From Acidimicrobiales bacterium (GTDB lineage: Bacteria > Actinomycetota > Acidimicrobiia > Acidimicrobiales > MedAcidi-G1), in the NCBI GenBank assembly GCA_014239855.1, contig JAAZXY010000001.1, positions 1 through 64,000 on the forward strand: a stretch of 64,000 nt of DNA, read 5' to 3'. The notes below the pieces were generated by a model. It saw only the letters and a program-made list of their open reading frames with translations, was not told the origin of the DNA and did no database searches. This document shows positions 1 through 6,656 of the stretch, one piece after another. The translations under genes were made by a program, and so were the position numbers. The first letter of the stretch is position 1. Each line of letters begins with the position of its first letter.

Positions 1-97
1 CGACCACGCGGACGTGCACCTTCAGGGCATCGCCGGCGTCGAAGTCGGGAACGTCGTCCCGGAGGTTCTGGTGATCGACGAGATCGGTGGGCTGCAT
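1..97 (-). CDS. rplS: 50S ribosomal protein L19, N-terminal part (cut by window edge)
   Basis: Only the first 32 codons lie in the window. Reading the minus strand from the ATG at 97 gives MQPTDLVDHQNLRDDVPDF followed by a GDALKVHVRVV stretch, the conserved start of L19 (usual form: LVD..SLR.DIP.F..GDTVKV.V.V). L19 sits at the 30S-50S interface. It closes the rpsP-khpA-rimM-trmD-rplS cluster, as in most bacteria. A GAGGA Shine-Dalgarno lies about 6 bases before the ATG. A 178-base gap separates it from trmD and contains its own candidate promoter and a strong leader hairpin, so it may be transcribed separately as well as by read-through. Confidence 0.93.
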   Translation of the reverse strand, partial: MQPTDLVDHQNLRDDVPDFDAGDALKVHVRVV

Positions 98-147
98 GGC
101 TCGTCCTCGAGAGGCTCGTGGCCCATCAGACAGATCGGGCCGTTCGT

Positions 148-174
148 GGTCCTCTCCCGGAGCGGGAGCGGACC
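148..174 (-). promoter_or_regulatory. Leader hairpin upstream of rplS
   Basis: The sequence forms a stem of GGTCC/GGACC plus CTCCCG/CGGGAG (11 pairs, one internal mismatch) closed by a 3-base loop. It lies about 51 bases upstream of the rplS ATG and just downstream of a TATGCT -10-like hexamer, so it would sit at the extreme 5' end of an rplS mRNA. Candidate cis-regulatory leader; function is inferred from position only. Confidence 0.5.
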
Positions 175-182
175 GATCGGCA

Positions 183-188
183 AGCATA
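183..188 (-). promoter_or_regulatory. Candidate -10 element for rplS
   Basis: TATGCT on the minus strand, about 86 bases upstream of the rplS start and immediately before the leader hairpin. No convincing -35 is visible. Confidence 0.4.
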
Positions 189-275
189 CGGCCATCGCCC
201 GGGGACGACACCGGGTCGACCGACCGCCCGTTGTGCCGTCCGGCTCACCGCTCGGCCAATCTCCGTCGTCCGGCC

Positions 276-1016
276 TCAATCGTCCGGGTTCGCCATCCCG
301 AACTCGTCGAGCAGGTCACGATCGGCATCGGTGAGGCCACCCCGCTGTTCGACCAGGTCCGGTCGACGTTCGATGGTGCGGGCCAACGCTGCGGCCCGGC
401 GCCACCGGGCGACCTTTCCGTGATCGCCCGACCGGAGCACCTCGGGCACCGACCAGCCACGGAACTCGGCCGGTCGGGTCCAGTGCGGGTACTCCAGAAG
501 GCCGTCGGCGAACGATTCATCCTCCGGCGAGGCGCTGTTCCCCAGCACCCCGGGTCGGAGTCGCGCCACGGCCTCCACGACGGCCAGGGCGGCCAACTCT
601 CCGCCGGCCAGCACGAAGTCGCCCAGTGAAAGTTCGTCATCGCACAGCTCGGTCCGGATCCGCTCGTCGACTCCCTCGTAGCGACCACAGAGCAACGAGA
701 ATCCATCCAGTTCGGCGAGTTCCACGGCCACCGACTGGTCGAATCGACGTCCAGCGGGACCGAGCAGGATCAGCGGGCGGGGAGGATCCACCACCTCGAC
801 GGCGGCGAAGACCGGTTCGGGCATCATCACCATGCCCGCTCCCCCACCGAACGGACTGTCGTCGACCGTGCGATGCACATCGGCGGCGGCCATTCGCAGG
901 TCATGCGCCCGGACGTCGAGATGGCCGGCAGTCGTCGCCCGGCCCAGGATGCTCTCGCCGGTGTAGGCCCCGACAAGGCCCGGGAACAGGGTGAAGACGT
1001 CGACCCGGAGGGTCAT
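276..1016 (-). CDS. trmD: tRNA (guanine-N1-)-methyltransferase TrmD
   Basis: 246 aa. Methylates N1 of G37 in tRNAs using S-adenosylmethionine and prevents +1 frameshifting. SPOUT-family signatures are all present: SPFGGGAGMVM (residues 54-64), the knot segments LCGRYEGVDERI (109-120) and SLGDFVLAGGE (130-140), and YPHWTRP (176-182). The ATG overlaps the rimM stop by four bases (ATGA), so the two are translationally coupled. One oddity: by eye the general-base Asp of E. coli TrmD (D169, in a D-S-F motif) aligns with Glu167 (E-S-F) here. Length and domain content are otherwise normal. Confidence 0.97.
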   Translation of the reverse strand: MTLRVDVFTLFPGLVGAYTGESILGRATTAGHLDVRAHDLRMAAADVHRTVDDSPFGGGAGMVMMPEPVFAAVEVVDPPRPLILLGPAGRRFDQSVAVELAELDGFSLLCGRYEGVDERIRTELCDDELSLGDFVLAGGELAALAVVEAVARLRPGVLGNSASPEDESFADGLLEYPHWTRPAEFRGWSVPEVLRSGDHGKVARWRRAAALARTIERRPDLVEQRGGLTDADRDLLDEFGMANPDD

Positions 1017-1561
1017 GACGCCTCGTCCGGATCGGTATCCGGATCGGCTTCCAACTCGGCCTCGTCGCCGTCGAGGAGACCTGCGGGCACGTCCACCTCG
1101 ATGCGGACACCCGGTTCGAACCCCGTCAGGAAGACCAGCGGAACCAACCGGCCATCGGCCAGTTCGAGGAGGTCACTGGCCGGGTTCTCCAGGACCCCCG
1201 TCACGGCACCGTGTTCGACACCGTGCTGGTCCACCACCACGGACCCCATCAACTGGTGGATCCAGAGCGTGTCGTCGTCGGGATCCTCGATGGGCGGTGC
1301 GCTCAACGTCACCGAGCGCCAGGCGTCTGCGGCCTCACGGTCGGGGATCCGATCGAAGCGCACCAGAAATCGGTGCTGATGGGGGCGGCTCGACTCCACG
1401 GTGATCGCACCGCGGTCGGTCTGGAGCACCGCTCCGGGCGCCAGGCGCTCCGTGCGGTGGGTGATCAGGCTGACGACGACCTCACCGCGCACCCCGTGGG
1501 GCTTGTCGATTCGGCCGACCTCGAGCAGGGCCGGCCCGTCAGGGTCCGGCCGACCATCCAT
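1013..1561 (-). CDS. rimM: 16S rRNA processing protein RimM
   Basis: 182 aa from the ATG at 1561 (MDGRPDPDGP). Assembly factor for the 30S head that binds ribosomal protein S19. The N-terminal RimM domain shows LLEVGRIDKPHGVRGEVVV (about residues 12-30); the C-terminal half is the PRC-barrel (LWIHQLMGSVVVD onward). The C-terminus ends in an acidic tail rich in D, E and P. The reading frame extends upstream, but the start at 1561 is preferred because it lies 7 bases after the khpA stop and gives the family length. The 3' end overlaps trmD by four bases. Confidence 0.95.
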   Translation of the reverse strand: MDGRPDPDGPALLEVGRIDKPHGVRGEVVVSLITHRTERLAPGAVLQTDRGAITVESSRPHQHRFLVRFDRIPDREAADAWRSVTLSAPPIEDPDDDTLWIHQLMGSVVVDQHGVEHGAVTGVLENPASDLLELADGRLVPLVFLTGFEPGVRIEVDVPAGLLDGDEAELEADPDTDPDEAS

Positions 1562-1568
1562 CGGATGG

Positions 1569-1817
1569 TCAGTCGACGAAGTCGACGTCGATCTCGGTCT
1601 CGTCGTTGACCGCGGCGGCCCGGACGATGGTCCGGATGGCGTTGGCCACTCGGCCACGACGACCGATGACGCGGCCCATGTCGCCGTCGGCGACGGTGAC
1701 CGAGAACGTGCAACGTTCATCGCCCGAAGCCTGGATGCGAACCTCGTCAGGCTGTTCGACGATGGTCTTGATCAGGTACTCGAGGACACCTTCAGCGGTC
1801 GGGGCTTCAGCGCTCAC
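1569..1817 (-). CDS. khpA: KH-domain RNA-binding protein KhpA (YlqC family)
   Basis: 82 aa; a single type-II KH domain with the GxxG loop as GRVIGRRGR (about residues 48-56). In Gram-positives KhpA pairs with KhpB (Jag) and affects cell division and RNA turnover; it is usually encoded between rpsP and rimM, as here. GTG start overlapping the rpsP stop (GTGA, 1814-1817), so translation is coupled to rpsP. Length is standard for the family. Confidence 0.94.
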   Translation of the reverse strand: MSAEAPTAEGVLEYLIKTIVEQPDEVRIQASGDERCTFSVTVADGDMGRVIGRRGRVANAIRTIVRAAAVNDETEIDVDFVD

Positions 1818-2296
1818 GATTCCTCCTCGACGGTCTCTTCTTCGGCCGCCTCTTCAGCGGGAGCCTCTTCGGCAGCCGCATCCTCGACGGGGGCCTCCTC
1901 AGCAGGAGCCTCCTCCACGGGGGCTTCCTCCACGGGGGCTTCCTCCACGGACGCTTCCTCTGCGGGAGCCTCCTCGACGGGGGCCGGCTCGGCGGCGGCC
2001 GTCGGCTCGGGCGCCGCGGTCACGCTGGTCCCGGCAGCCTGACCCTTGAACTCGTCCCAGGCTCCGGTGATCTTCAGGAGCTTCTCGACACGCTCGGTCG
2101 GCTGGGCGCCGTTTCGCAGCCAACCCACCGCCTTCTCGTTGTCGATCTCGATCACGGACGGGTCACGGCGGGGGTCGTAGAAACCGACTGCCTCGATGAT
2201 GCGGCCGTTTCGCGCCTTGCGCGAGTCGGCGGCAACCACCCGGTAGGTCGGCTGCTTCTTCTTGCCCATCCGCATGAGGCGGAGCTTCACGGCCAC
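1814..2296 (-). CDS. rpsP: 30S ribosomal protein S16 with long acidic repeat tail
   Basis: 160 aa. Residues 1-90 or so are canonical S16 (VKLRLMRMGKKKQPTYRVV, then SRKARNGRIIEAVGFYDPR). The remaining ~65 residues form a low-complexity tail of Ala, Glu, Pro and Val with repeated PVEEA/PAEEA units, encoded by an imperfect 15-18 bp tandem repeat (about 1820-2010). E. coli S16 is only about 82 aa; actinobacterial S16 proteins often carry an extension, but a repeat this regular and acidic is worth noting. GTG start at 2296. First gene of the operon with khpA, rimM, trmD and probably rplS. Confidence 0.95.
   Translation of the reverse strand: MAVKLRLMRMGKKKQPTYRVVAADSRKARNGRIIEAVGFYDPRRDPSVIEIDNEKAVGWLRNGAQPTERVEKLLKITGAWDEFKGQAAGTSVTAAPEPTAAAEPAPVEEAPAEEASVEEAPVEEAPVEEAPAEEAPVEDAAAEEAPAEEAAEEETVEEES
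1820..2010 (-). repeat. Coding tandem repeats in the rpsP tail
   Basis: Imperfect 15-18 bp units (minus strand codes V/A-E-E-A-P) form the C-terminal extension of S16. Codon use within units is nearly identical, which points to slippage-type expansion. Confidence 0.7.
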
Positions 2297-2310
2297 GTCG
2301 GTACCACTTT

Positions 2311-2336
2311 CTTGTCAGTCAGGCTTGTCAGTCAGG
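2311..2336. repeat. Perfect 13-bp tandem duplication in the rpsP leader
   Basis: CTTGTCAGTCAGG occurs twice head to tail at 2311-2323 and 2324-2336 (plus-strand reading), 15 bases upstream of the rpsP GTG. It lies in the 219-base gap between ffh and rpsP. A hairpin (CCCCGC 2351-2356 / GCGGGG 2365-2370, 8-base loop) lies just upstream of it in the direction of transcription. Role unknown. Confidence 0.7.
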
Positions 2337-2515
2337 ATGATTCATCAGATCCCCGCACGGTCTGGCGGGGAGGACGACGGACGCGGTGGAGTTGCGCCCG
2401 TTCGGTCGCCCAGTCTGCCGGAATCCGCGCCGTTTTCCCGCCCCGCACACCGGATCAGCGTCGTGACACCCGGCATGTCGCCAACCGACCACCAGCCGGA
2501 CTCCACGGCCCGGTC

Positions 2516-3997
2516 CTACATCCGGTCCGTCGGGCCACCACCCGGGAGGTCCAGGCCACCGAATCCGCCACCCGCCGGATCCCCCAGACCGGGCAGGGAC
2601 AGGCCCTTCTTCTTGTCGATCGGTGCCGGCCCGCGGGCCGTGGTTCGGCCCCCGCCGCCCTTGCGACCCTTGCCGCCCTTCGCCTTACGGCCCCTACGAC
2701 CCGGGCCCCCGCTGCCACCCATCTGCTTCATCATCTTTCGCATCTCGCGGAACTGGCGGACCAACTGGTTGATCTCGTTGGGCTGGGTCCCGCTGCCTGC
2801 GGCGATCCGGGCCCGGCGGGACCCGTCGATGACATCCGGATCGGTCCGCTCACCGGGGGTCATCGAGTGGATGATTCCCTCGATCCGGTCGATCCGGCGT
2901 TCGTCGACCTCGGTCTCCACGCCCTTCATCTGCTGGGCCATCCCGGGGACCATGCCCATGACGTTGCTGAGGGGCCCCATCTTCCGAAGGGCCTTGAGCT
3001 GTTCGAGGAAGTCGTCGAGGGTGAACGTGCCATCCATGAGGCGCTGGGCCGCCGCCTCCGCTTCGGCCTGGTCGAAGGTCTCCTCGGCCTTTTCGATGAG
3101 CGTCTCGACGTCGCCCATCCCGAGGATCCGACTGGCCAGGCGATCAGGGTGGAACGGTTCGAAGTCCTCCAGGGCCTCGCCGGTCGAGGCGAAGGCGATG
3201 GGGCGACCCACCACCTCCTTGACGCTCAGCGCCGCACCGCCCCGGGCATCGCCGTCCAGCTTGGTGAGCACCACGGCGTCCAGGGAGAGACGGGCATGGA
3301 AGGCCTCAGCCGTGTTGACGGCGTCCTGGCCGATCATGGCGTCGATGACCAGCAGGGTGTGGTGCGGTTCAAGGACCGCCGCCACGTCAGCCACCTCGGC
3401 CATCAGGTCATCGTCGATGGCCAGGCGGCCCGCCGTGTCGCAGATGACCACGTCACGCCCCAGGCTGCGGGCTTCGGCCAGACCGGCCCGGGCCACCGAA
3501 ACCGGGTCGGTGGCCTCGCTGAACACCGGGACGTCGATGCGGGCGGCCAGCGTTCGCAGCTGCTCGACGGCCGCCGGGCGCTGCAGATCGGCCCCGATCA
3601 GCATCGGGTTGCGCCCCTGCGCCTTGAACCAGCGGGCCAACTTGGCTGCCGTGGTCGTCTTGCCCGAACCCTGGAGGCCGGCCAGCAACACCACGGTCGG
3701 AGGCCTGGAGGCATAGGTCAGCCGGTGGGTCTCGCCACCCAGCACCCCGGTGAGTTCCTCGAGCACGATCTTGACGACCTGCTGTCCGGGGTTGAGGGCC
3801 CCGCTGACCTCGACGCCGACGGCCCGCTCCCGGATCCGGTCCTGGAAGTCGCGCACCACCGACAGGTGGACGTCGGCTTCCAACAGGGCCACCCGCAGCT
3901 CGCCGAGGAACTCCTCGACGTCTTCGGGGCCGAGACGTCCCTTGCCCCGGATCCGCTTGAGGACCCCTTCGAATCGGCTACTCAGACTCTCGAACAC
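2516..3997 (-). CDS. ffh: Signal recognition particle protein Ffh (SRP54)
   Basis: 493 aa. GTPase of the signal recognition particle that targets nascent membrane proteins to FtsY. N domain (1-90), G domain with G1 GLQGSGKT (107-114), DTAGRL, and TKLDGDARGG; then a methionine-rich M domain with a PGMAQQMKG segment. The C-terminus is a basic Gly/Arg/Lys tail with GRRGRKAKGGKGRKGGGG, longer than in E. coli. GTG start 13 bases after the ftsY stop, preceded by GAGGAGAAG as ribosome-binding site. No 4.5S RNA gene was seen nearby. Confidence 0.97.
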   Translation of the reverse strand: MFESLSSRFEGVLKRIRGKGRLGPEDVEEFLGELRVALLEADVHLSVVRDFQDRIRERAVGVEVSGALNPGQQVVKIVLEELTGVLGGETHRLTYASRPPTVVLLAGLQGSGKTTTAAKLARWFKAQGRNPMLIGADLQRPAAVEQLRTLAARIDVPVFSEATDPVSVARAGLAEARSLGRDVVICDTAGRLAIDDDLMAEVADVAAVLEPHHTLLVIDAMIGQDAVNTAEAFHARLSLDAVVLTKLDGDARGGAALSVKEVVGRPIAFASTGEALEDFEPFHPDRLASRILGMGDVETLIEKAEETFDQAEAEAAAQRLMDGTFTLDDFLEQLKALRKMGPLSNVMGMVPGMAQQMKGVETEVDERRIDRIEGIIHSMTPGERTDPDVIDGSRRARIAAGSGTQPNEINQLVRQFREMRKMMKQMGGSGGPGRRGRKAKGGKGRKGGGGRTTARGPAPIDKKKGLSLPGLGDPAGGGFGGLDLPGGGPTDRM

Positions 3998-4010
3998 GTT
4001 CGACTTCTCC

Positions 4011-4916
4011 TCAGGCCGTCACGTCGGCCGCGAACAGGGCATCCACGAAGTCCACAGGATCAAACTCGACGAGATCGTCGGCGCCCTCGCCCACCCCGAC
4101 CAACTTCACCGGGATGCCCAGGTCCTCCTGGACGGCGACCACGATGCCGCCCCGGGCCGAGCCATCCAACTTGGTCAGCACGATGCCGGTCACGGCAGCC
4201 ACCTCGGCGAACTGTCGGGCCTGGGTCAACCCGTTCTGGCCGGTGGTGGCGTCAATGACCAGCAGCGTCTCGGTGACGGTTCCCGAGCCCTTCTCGGCCA
4301 CCCGCCGCACCTTGGCCAACTCGTCCATCAGGTTGGACCTCGTGTGGACCCGACCGGCCGTGTCGGCCAACACCAGTTCGGCGCCCCGGGCCGCCGCATG
4401 CTCGACAGCGTCGAAGATCACCGAGCTGGGGTCGGCGCCCTCGGCACCGCTCACCATCGGCGAACCGGCACGATCGGCCCACATCGAGAGTTGGTCGGCC
4501 GCCGCGGCCCGGAAGGTGTCGCCGGCCGCGAACACCACGTGACGGCCCGCGGCAGCTTCACGGCCACCCAACTTGCCGATGGTCGTGGTCTTTCCCACGC
4601 CGTTCACCCCGACGAACAGCCACACCGACGGCTGGCCACCGAGAGCCAGCGACCGGTCGGCGCCACCGAGGCGGTCCACGAGGACCGACTTGAGGATGTC
4701 CAGCACCCCGTCGACGTCGTCCACACCCTCGCGCCCCACCCGCTGGCGGACCTCGGACAGGAGTTCGTCAGCCGTCGACACACCGATGTCGGCCAGGATC
4801 AGGGCGTCACCCAGTTCCTGCCAGGTTCGCTCGTCCACCATCTCGGAGGCCCGGACCGTGGCCAGATGTGAGGACCACGCGTCGCGGGCGCGACCGAGGC
4901 GGGAGCGGAGACCCAT
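4011..4916 (-). CDS. ftsY: SRP receptor GTPase FtsY
   Basis: 301 aa from the ATG at 4916. NG-domain GTPase with G1 GVNGVGKT (103-110), GDTFRAAAADQL, DTAGRVHT and TKLDGSARGG. The frame is open to 5018 (GTG/ATG further out), but the extra 34 residues are Pro/Arg-rich and unlike FtsY. A TAGCCT hexamer 8 bases before 4916 matches the leaderless promoter pattern of this genome. FtsY here lacks the long acidic N-terminal domain of other actinobacteria, so membrane contact probably uses the short basic amphipathic N-terminus (RSRLGRARDAW). Probably transcribed with ffh. Confidence 0.94.
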   Translation of the reverse strand: MGLRSRLGRARDAWSSHLATVRASEMVDERTWQELGDALILADIGVSTADELLSEVRQRVGREGVDDVDGVLDILKSVLVDRLGGADRSLALGGQPSVWLFVGVNGVGKTTTIGKLGGREAAAGRHVVFAAGDTFRAAAADQLSMWADRAGSPMVSGAEGADPSSVIFDAVEHAAARGAELVLADTAGRVHTRSNLMDELAKVRRVAEKGSGTVTETLLVIDATTGQNGLTQARQFAEVAAVTGIVLTKLDGSARGGIVVAVQEDLGIPVKLVGVGEGADDLVEFDPVDFVDALFAADVTA

Positions 4917-4924
4917 GGCCCGAG

Positions 4925-4930
4925 AGGCTA
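4925..4930 (-). promoter_or_regulatory. Candidate leaderless -10 for ftsY-ffh
   Basis: TAGCCT on the minus strand, 8 bases before the ATG at 4916. It overlaps the 3' end region of no other gene on this strand. Confidence 0.55.
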
Positions 4931-4992
4931 CCGGTGGGGTCCCGATCCGAACCCGGGGTCGAAACCGGCCCGGAACCGGGCCACGACCGGGG

Positions 4993-6627
4993 TCAGTCGT
5001 CCGCGTCCCCGCGGTCATCGTCGGCGGGCGGAACGGTGAACTGGTCGTCCAGTGCGCCCAGGTCGACTTCGATCAGGATGACCTCGCCGTCCCGATCCAC
5101 CTCGAGGTCGACGGTGGTTCCCGGCAGGCGGATCTGGATGTCGGCCCGCAGGGCTGGCATGTCCCGGATGATCTGACCATCGGACCGGAAAATCCGGTCT
5201 CCCTCCAGCAGACCTGCACCGTGGGCCGGGGATCCCTCGATGACCTCCACGACGACCGCCCCGAAATTCCCGTCGGTCGGGGATTCGCCACGAATGCCCA
5301 GCCAGGCGGTTCCCACCGGCTCGCCGGCGATGAGGCGGCGCGCCACCAGGACCACGGTGTCGCTCGGTAGGGCGAACCCCAATCCGATGTTCCCGCCGGC
5401 GAAGATCCCGCCGCTGCGAATCGAGGTGTTCATGCCGATGACCCGACCGTCACGGTCGGCCAACGGACCGCCCGAGTTACCCGGGTTGATGGGGGCATCG
5501 GTCTGAATCATGGCCACGCCGGCACAGTCGGCACCCGGTCCCGACTCGCAACCGTAGGAGTCGATGACCCGACCGAGGGCGCTCACGATGCCCGAGGTGA
5601 CCGTCCGGTCCAGGTCGAACGGGCTGCCGACGGCCACCGCCAACTGTCCGACCTGCAGGTCCTCGCTGAAGGCGAACACGGCGGGCACCAGGCCGGCCGC
5701 CGATTCGACCAACTCGAGTACCGCTACGTCACGTCGGACGTCGGCACCGATCACCGTGGCGGCGATCTCCCGACCGTTGGGAAGCGTCACCAGGATCTCG
5801 GCGGCGCCGTCGACCACGTGGGCGTTGGTCACGATCCGCGTGTCGTCGAACACGATGCCCGAACCGTGGCCCTTGTCGACCGCCGTGACGAGCACCACGG
5901 TGTCCCGCAGCGCGTCGGCCACCGCCACCACCGGCTCCTCGCCCGAGTCGTCGACCGGCGCCTCGGCGAAGAGTCGGGCCACCAGCGCCTCGACCTCGGT
6001 CGACGTCAGGCCGGCGGATTCCTCCACCAGACGCCCGACCACGGCCTCCACCTCGCTCTGGTCGAGACCGGCCGCCTCGTCGACCACCGTCGCCACGATG
6101 GATGAGACCTCGTCGGAACTGAGTCCATCGGTGCCGGCCCCGCGATCGGCCAGGCGTTCAGCCACGATGGACTCCACGTCCGCCCTGGAGAGGCCGGCCG
6201 AAGGCTCGGCACTGCCAGCCTCGCCGGAGAGGATGGCACGGACCTCGTCAGCCGTCAGGCCCGACGATTCACCGAGCCGAACCCGTTCGACCAGGTCGGC
6301 CACCACGTCGGCTGACAGGCCGGCGTCGCCGTCGTCGCCCCGCAGCATCCAACCGGCGACCGCTCCGGCCACCAGGGCGGCCACCAGCACGGCGATGGCG
6401 AACACGCCGACCAGTACCCGGCCGGTGAGCCGCACCGGCGGTTCGATGGGCGGCACGGGCGCCGGGAGCAGCCCGGGAAAGGATGGCTCGACGGGCCGGG
6501 CCGCCGGAACCGATCCGGACCGGCTTCCCACCTCGATACTGCGTCGATCGACGGAACGTGGGGTCGACTGGTCTCCGGTGCCTGGCTCTTCAGTACTTGA
6601 CTCTTCAGACCACGGCTCTTCAGGCAT
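4993..6627 (-). CDS. Membrane-anchored HtrA/DegP-type serine protease with helical repeats and PDZ domain
   Basis: 544 aa from the ATG at 6627. Layout: Pro/Ser/Glu-rich cytoplasmic region (1-70), one TM helix (71-94), six short repeats (about 103-224), trypsin-like domain with His270 (TNAHVV), Asp300 (RRDVAVL) and Ser385 (GNSGGP), then a PDZ domain (about 440-535). It acts outside the membrane in protein quality control. Repeat consensus is GL-S/T-x-x-E/D-V-x-x-I/V-V, about 19-23 residues each, predicted helical. The start is set by TACGTT 7 bases upstream; the longer frame would overlap the kinase gene by 40 bases. It lies just downstream of a two-component system that may control it. Family HtrA is certain, substrate unknown. 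Confidence 0.93.
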   Translation of the reverse strand: MPEEPWSEESSTEEPGTGDQSTPRSVDRRSIEVGSRSGSVPAARPVEPSFPGLLPAPVPPIEPPVRLTGRVLVGVFAIAVLVAALVAGAVAGWMLRGDDGDAGLSADVVADLVERVRLGESSGLTADEVRAILSGEAGSAEPSAGLSRADVESIVAERLADRGAGTDGLSSDEVSSIVATVVDEAAGLDQSEVEAVVGRLVEESAGLTSTEVEALVARLFAEAPVDDSGEEPVVAVADALRDTVVLVTAVDKGHGSGIVFDDTRIVTNAHVVDGAAEILVTLPNGREIAATVIGADVRRDVAVLELVESAAGLVPAVFAFSEDLQVGQLAVAVGSPFDLDRTVTSGIVSALGRVIDSYGCESGPGADCAGVAMIQTDAPINPGNSGGPLADRDGRVIGMNTSIRSGGIFAGGNIGLGFALPSDTVVLVARRLIAGEPVGTAWLGIRGESPTDGNFGAVVVEVIEGSPAHGAGLLEGDRIFRSDGQIIRDMPALRADIQIRLPGTTVDLEVDRDGEVILIEVDLGALDDQFTVPPADDDRGDADD

Positions 6628-6634
6628 GGCGGAG

Positions 6635-6640
6635 AACGTA
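6635..6640 (-). promoter_or_regulatory. Candidate leaderless -10 for the HtrA gene
   Basis: TACGTT on the minus strand, 7 bases before the ATG at 6627. It decides the start choice. Confidence 0.5.
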
Positions 6641-6656
6641 GACGGAATGGGCCCGT

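Noticed and set aside
22..279. 85-codon minus-strand frame between trmD and rplS
   Set aside because: It overlaps the true rplS start in another frame, has no homology, and its low-complexity sequence covers the leader hairpin.
1108..1125. GGTTCGAACCCC, like a tRNA T-loop
   Set aside because: It lies within rimM coding sequence (LTGFEPG) and no acceptor stem or anticodon arm surrounds it.
3990..4003. Palindrome TCGAACACGTTCGA at the ffh start that resembles a LexA box
   Set aside because: The half-sites are separated by 2 bases, not 4, and the site lies on the ffh start codon inside an operon.
2312..4258. Long plus-strand open frame of 648 codons
   Set aside because: It is antisense to ffh and ftsY; composition is His/Arg/Gly-rich shadow coding with no motif.
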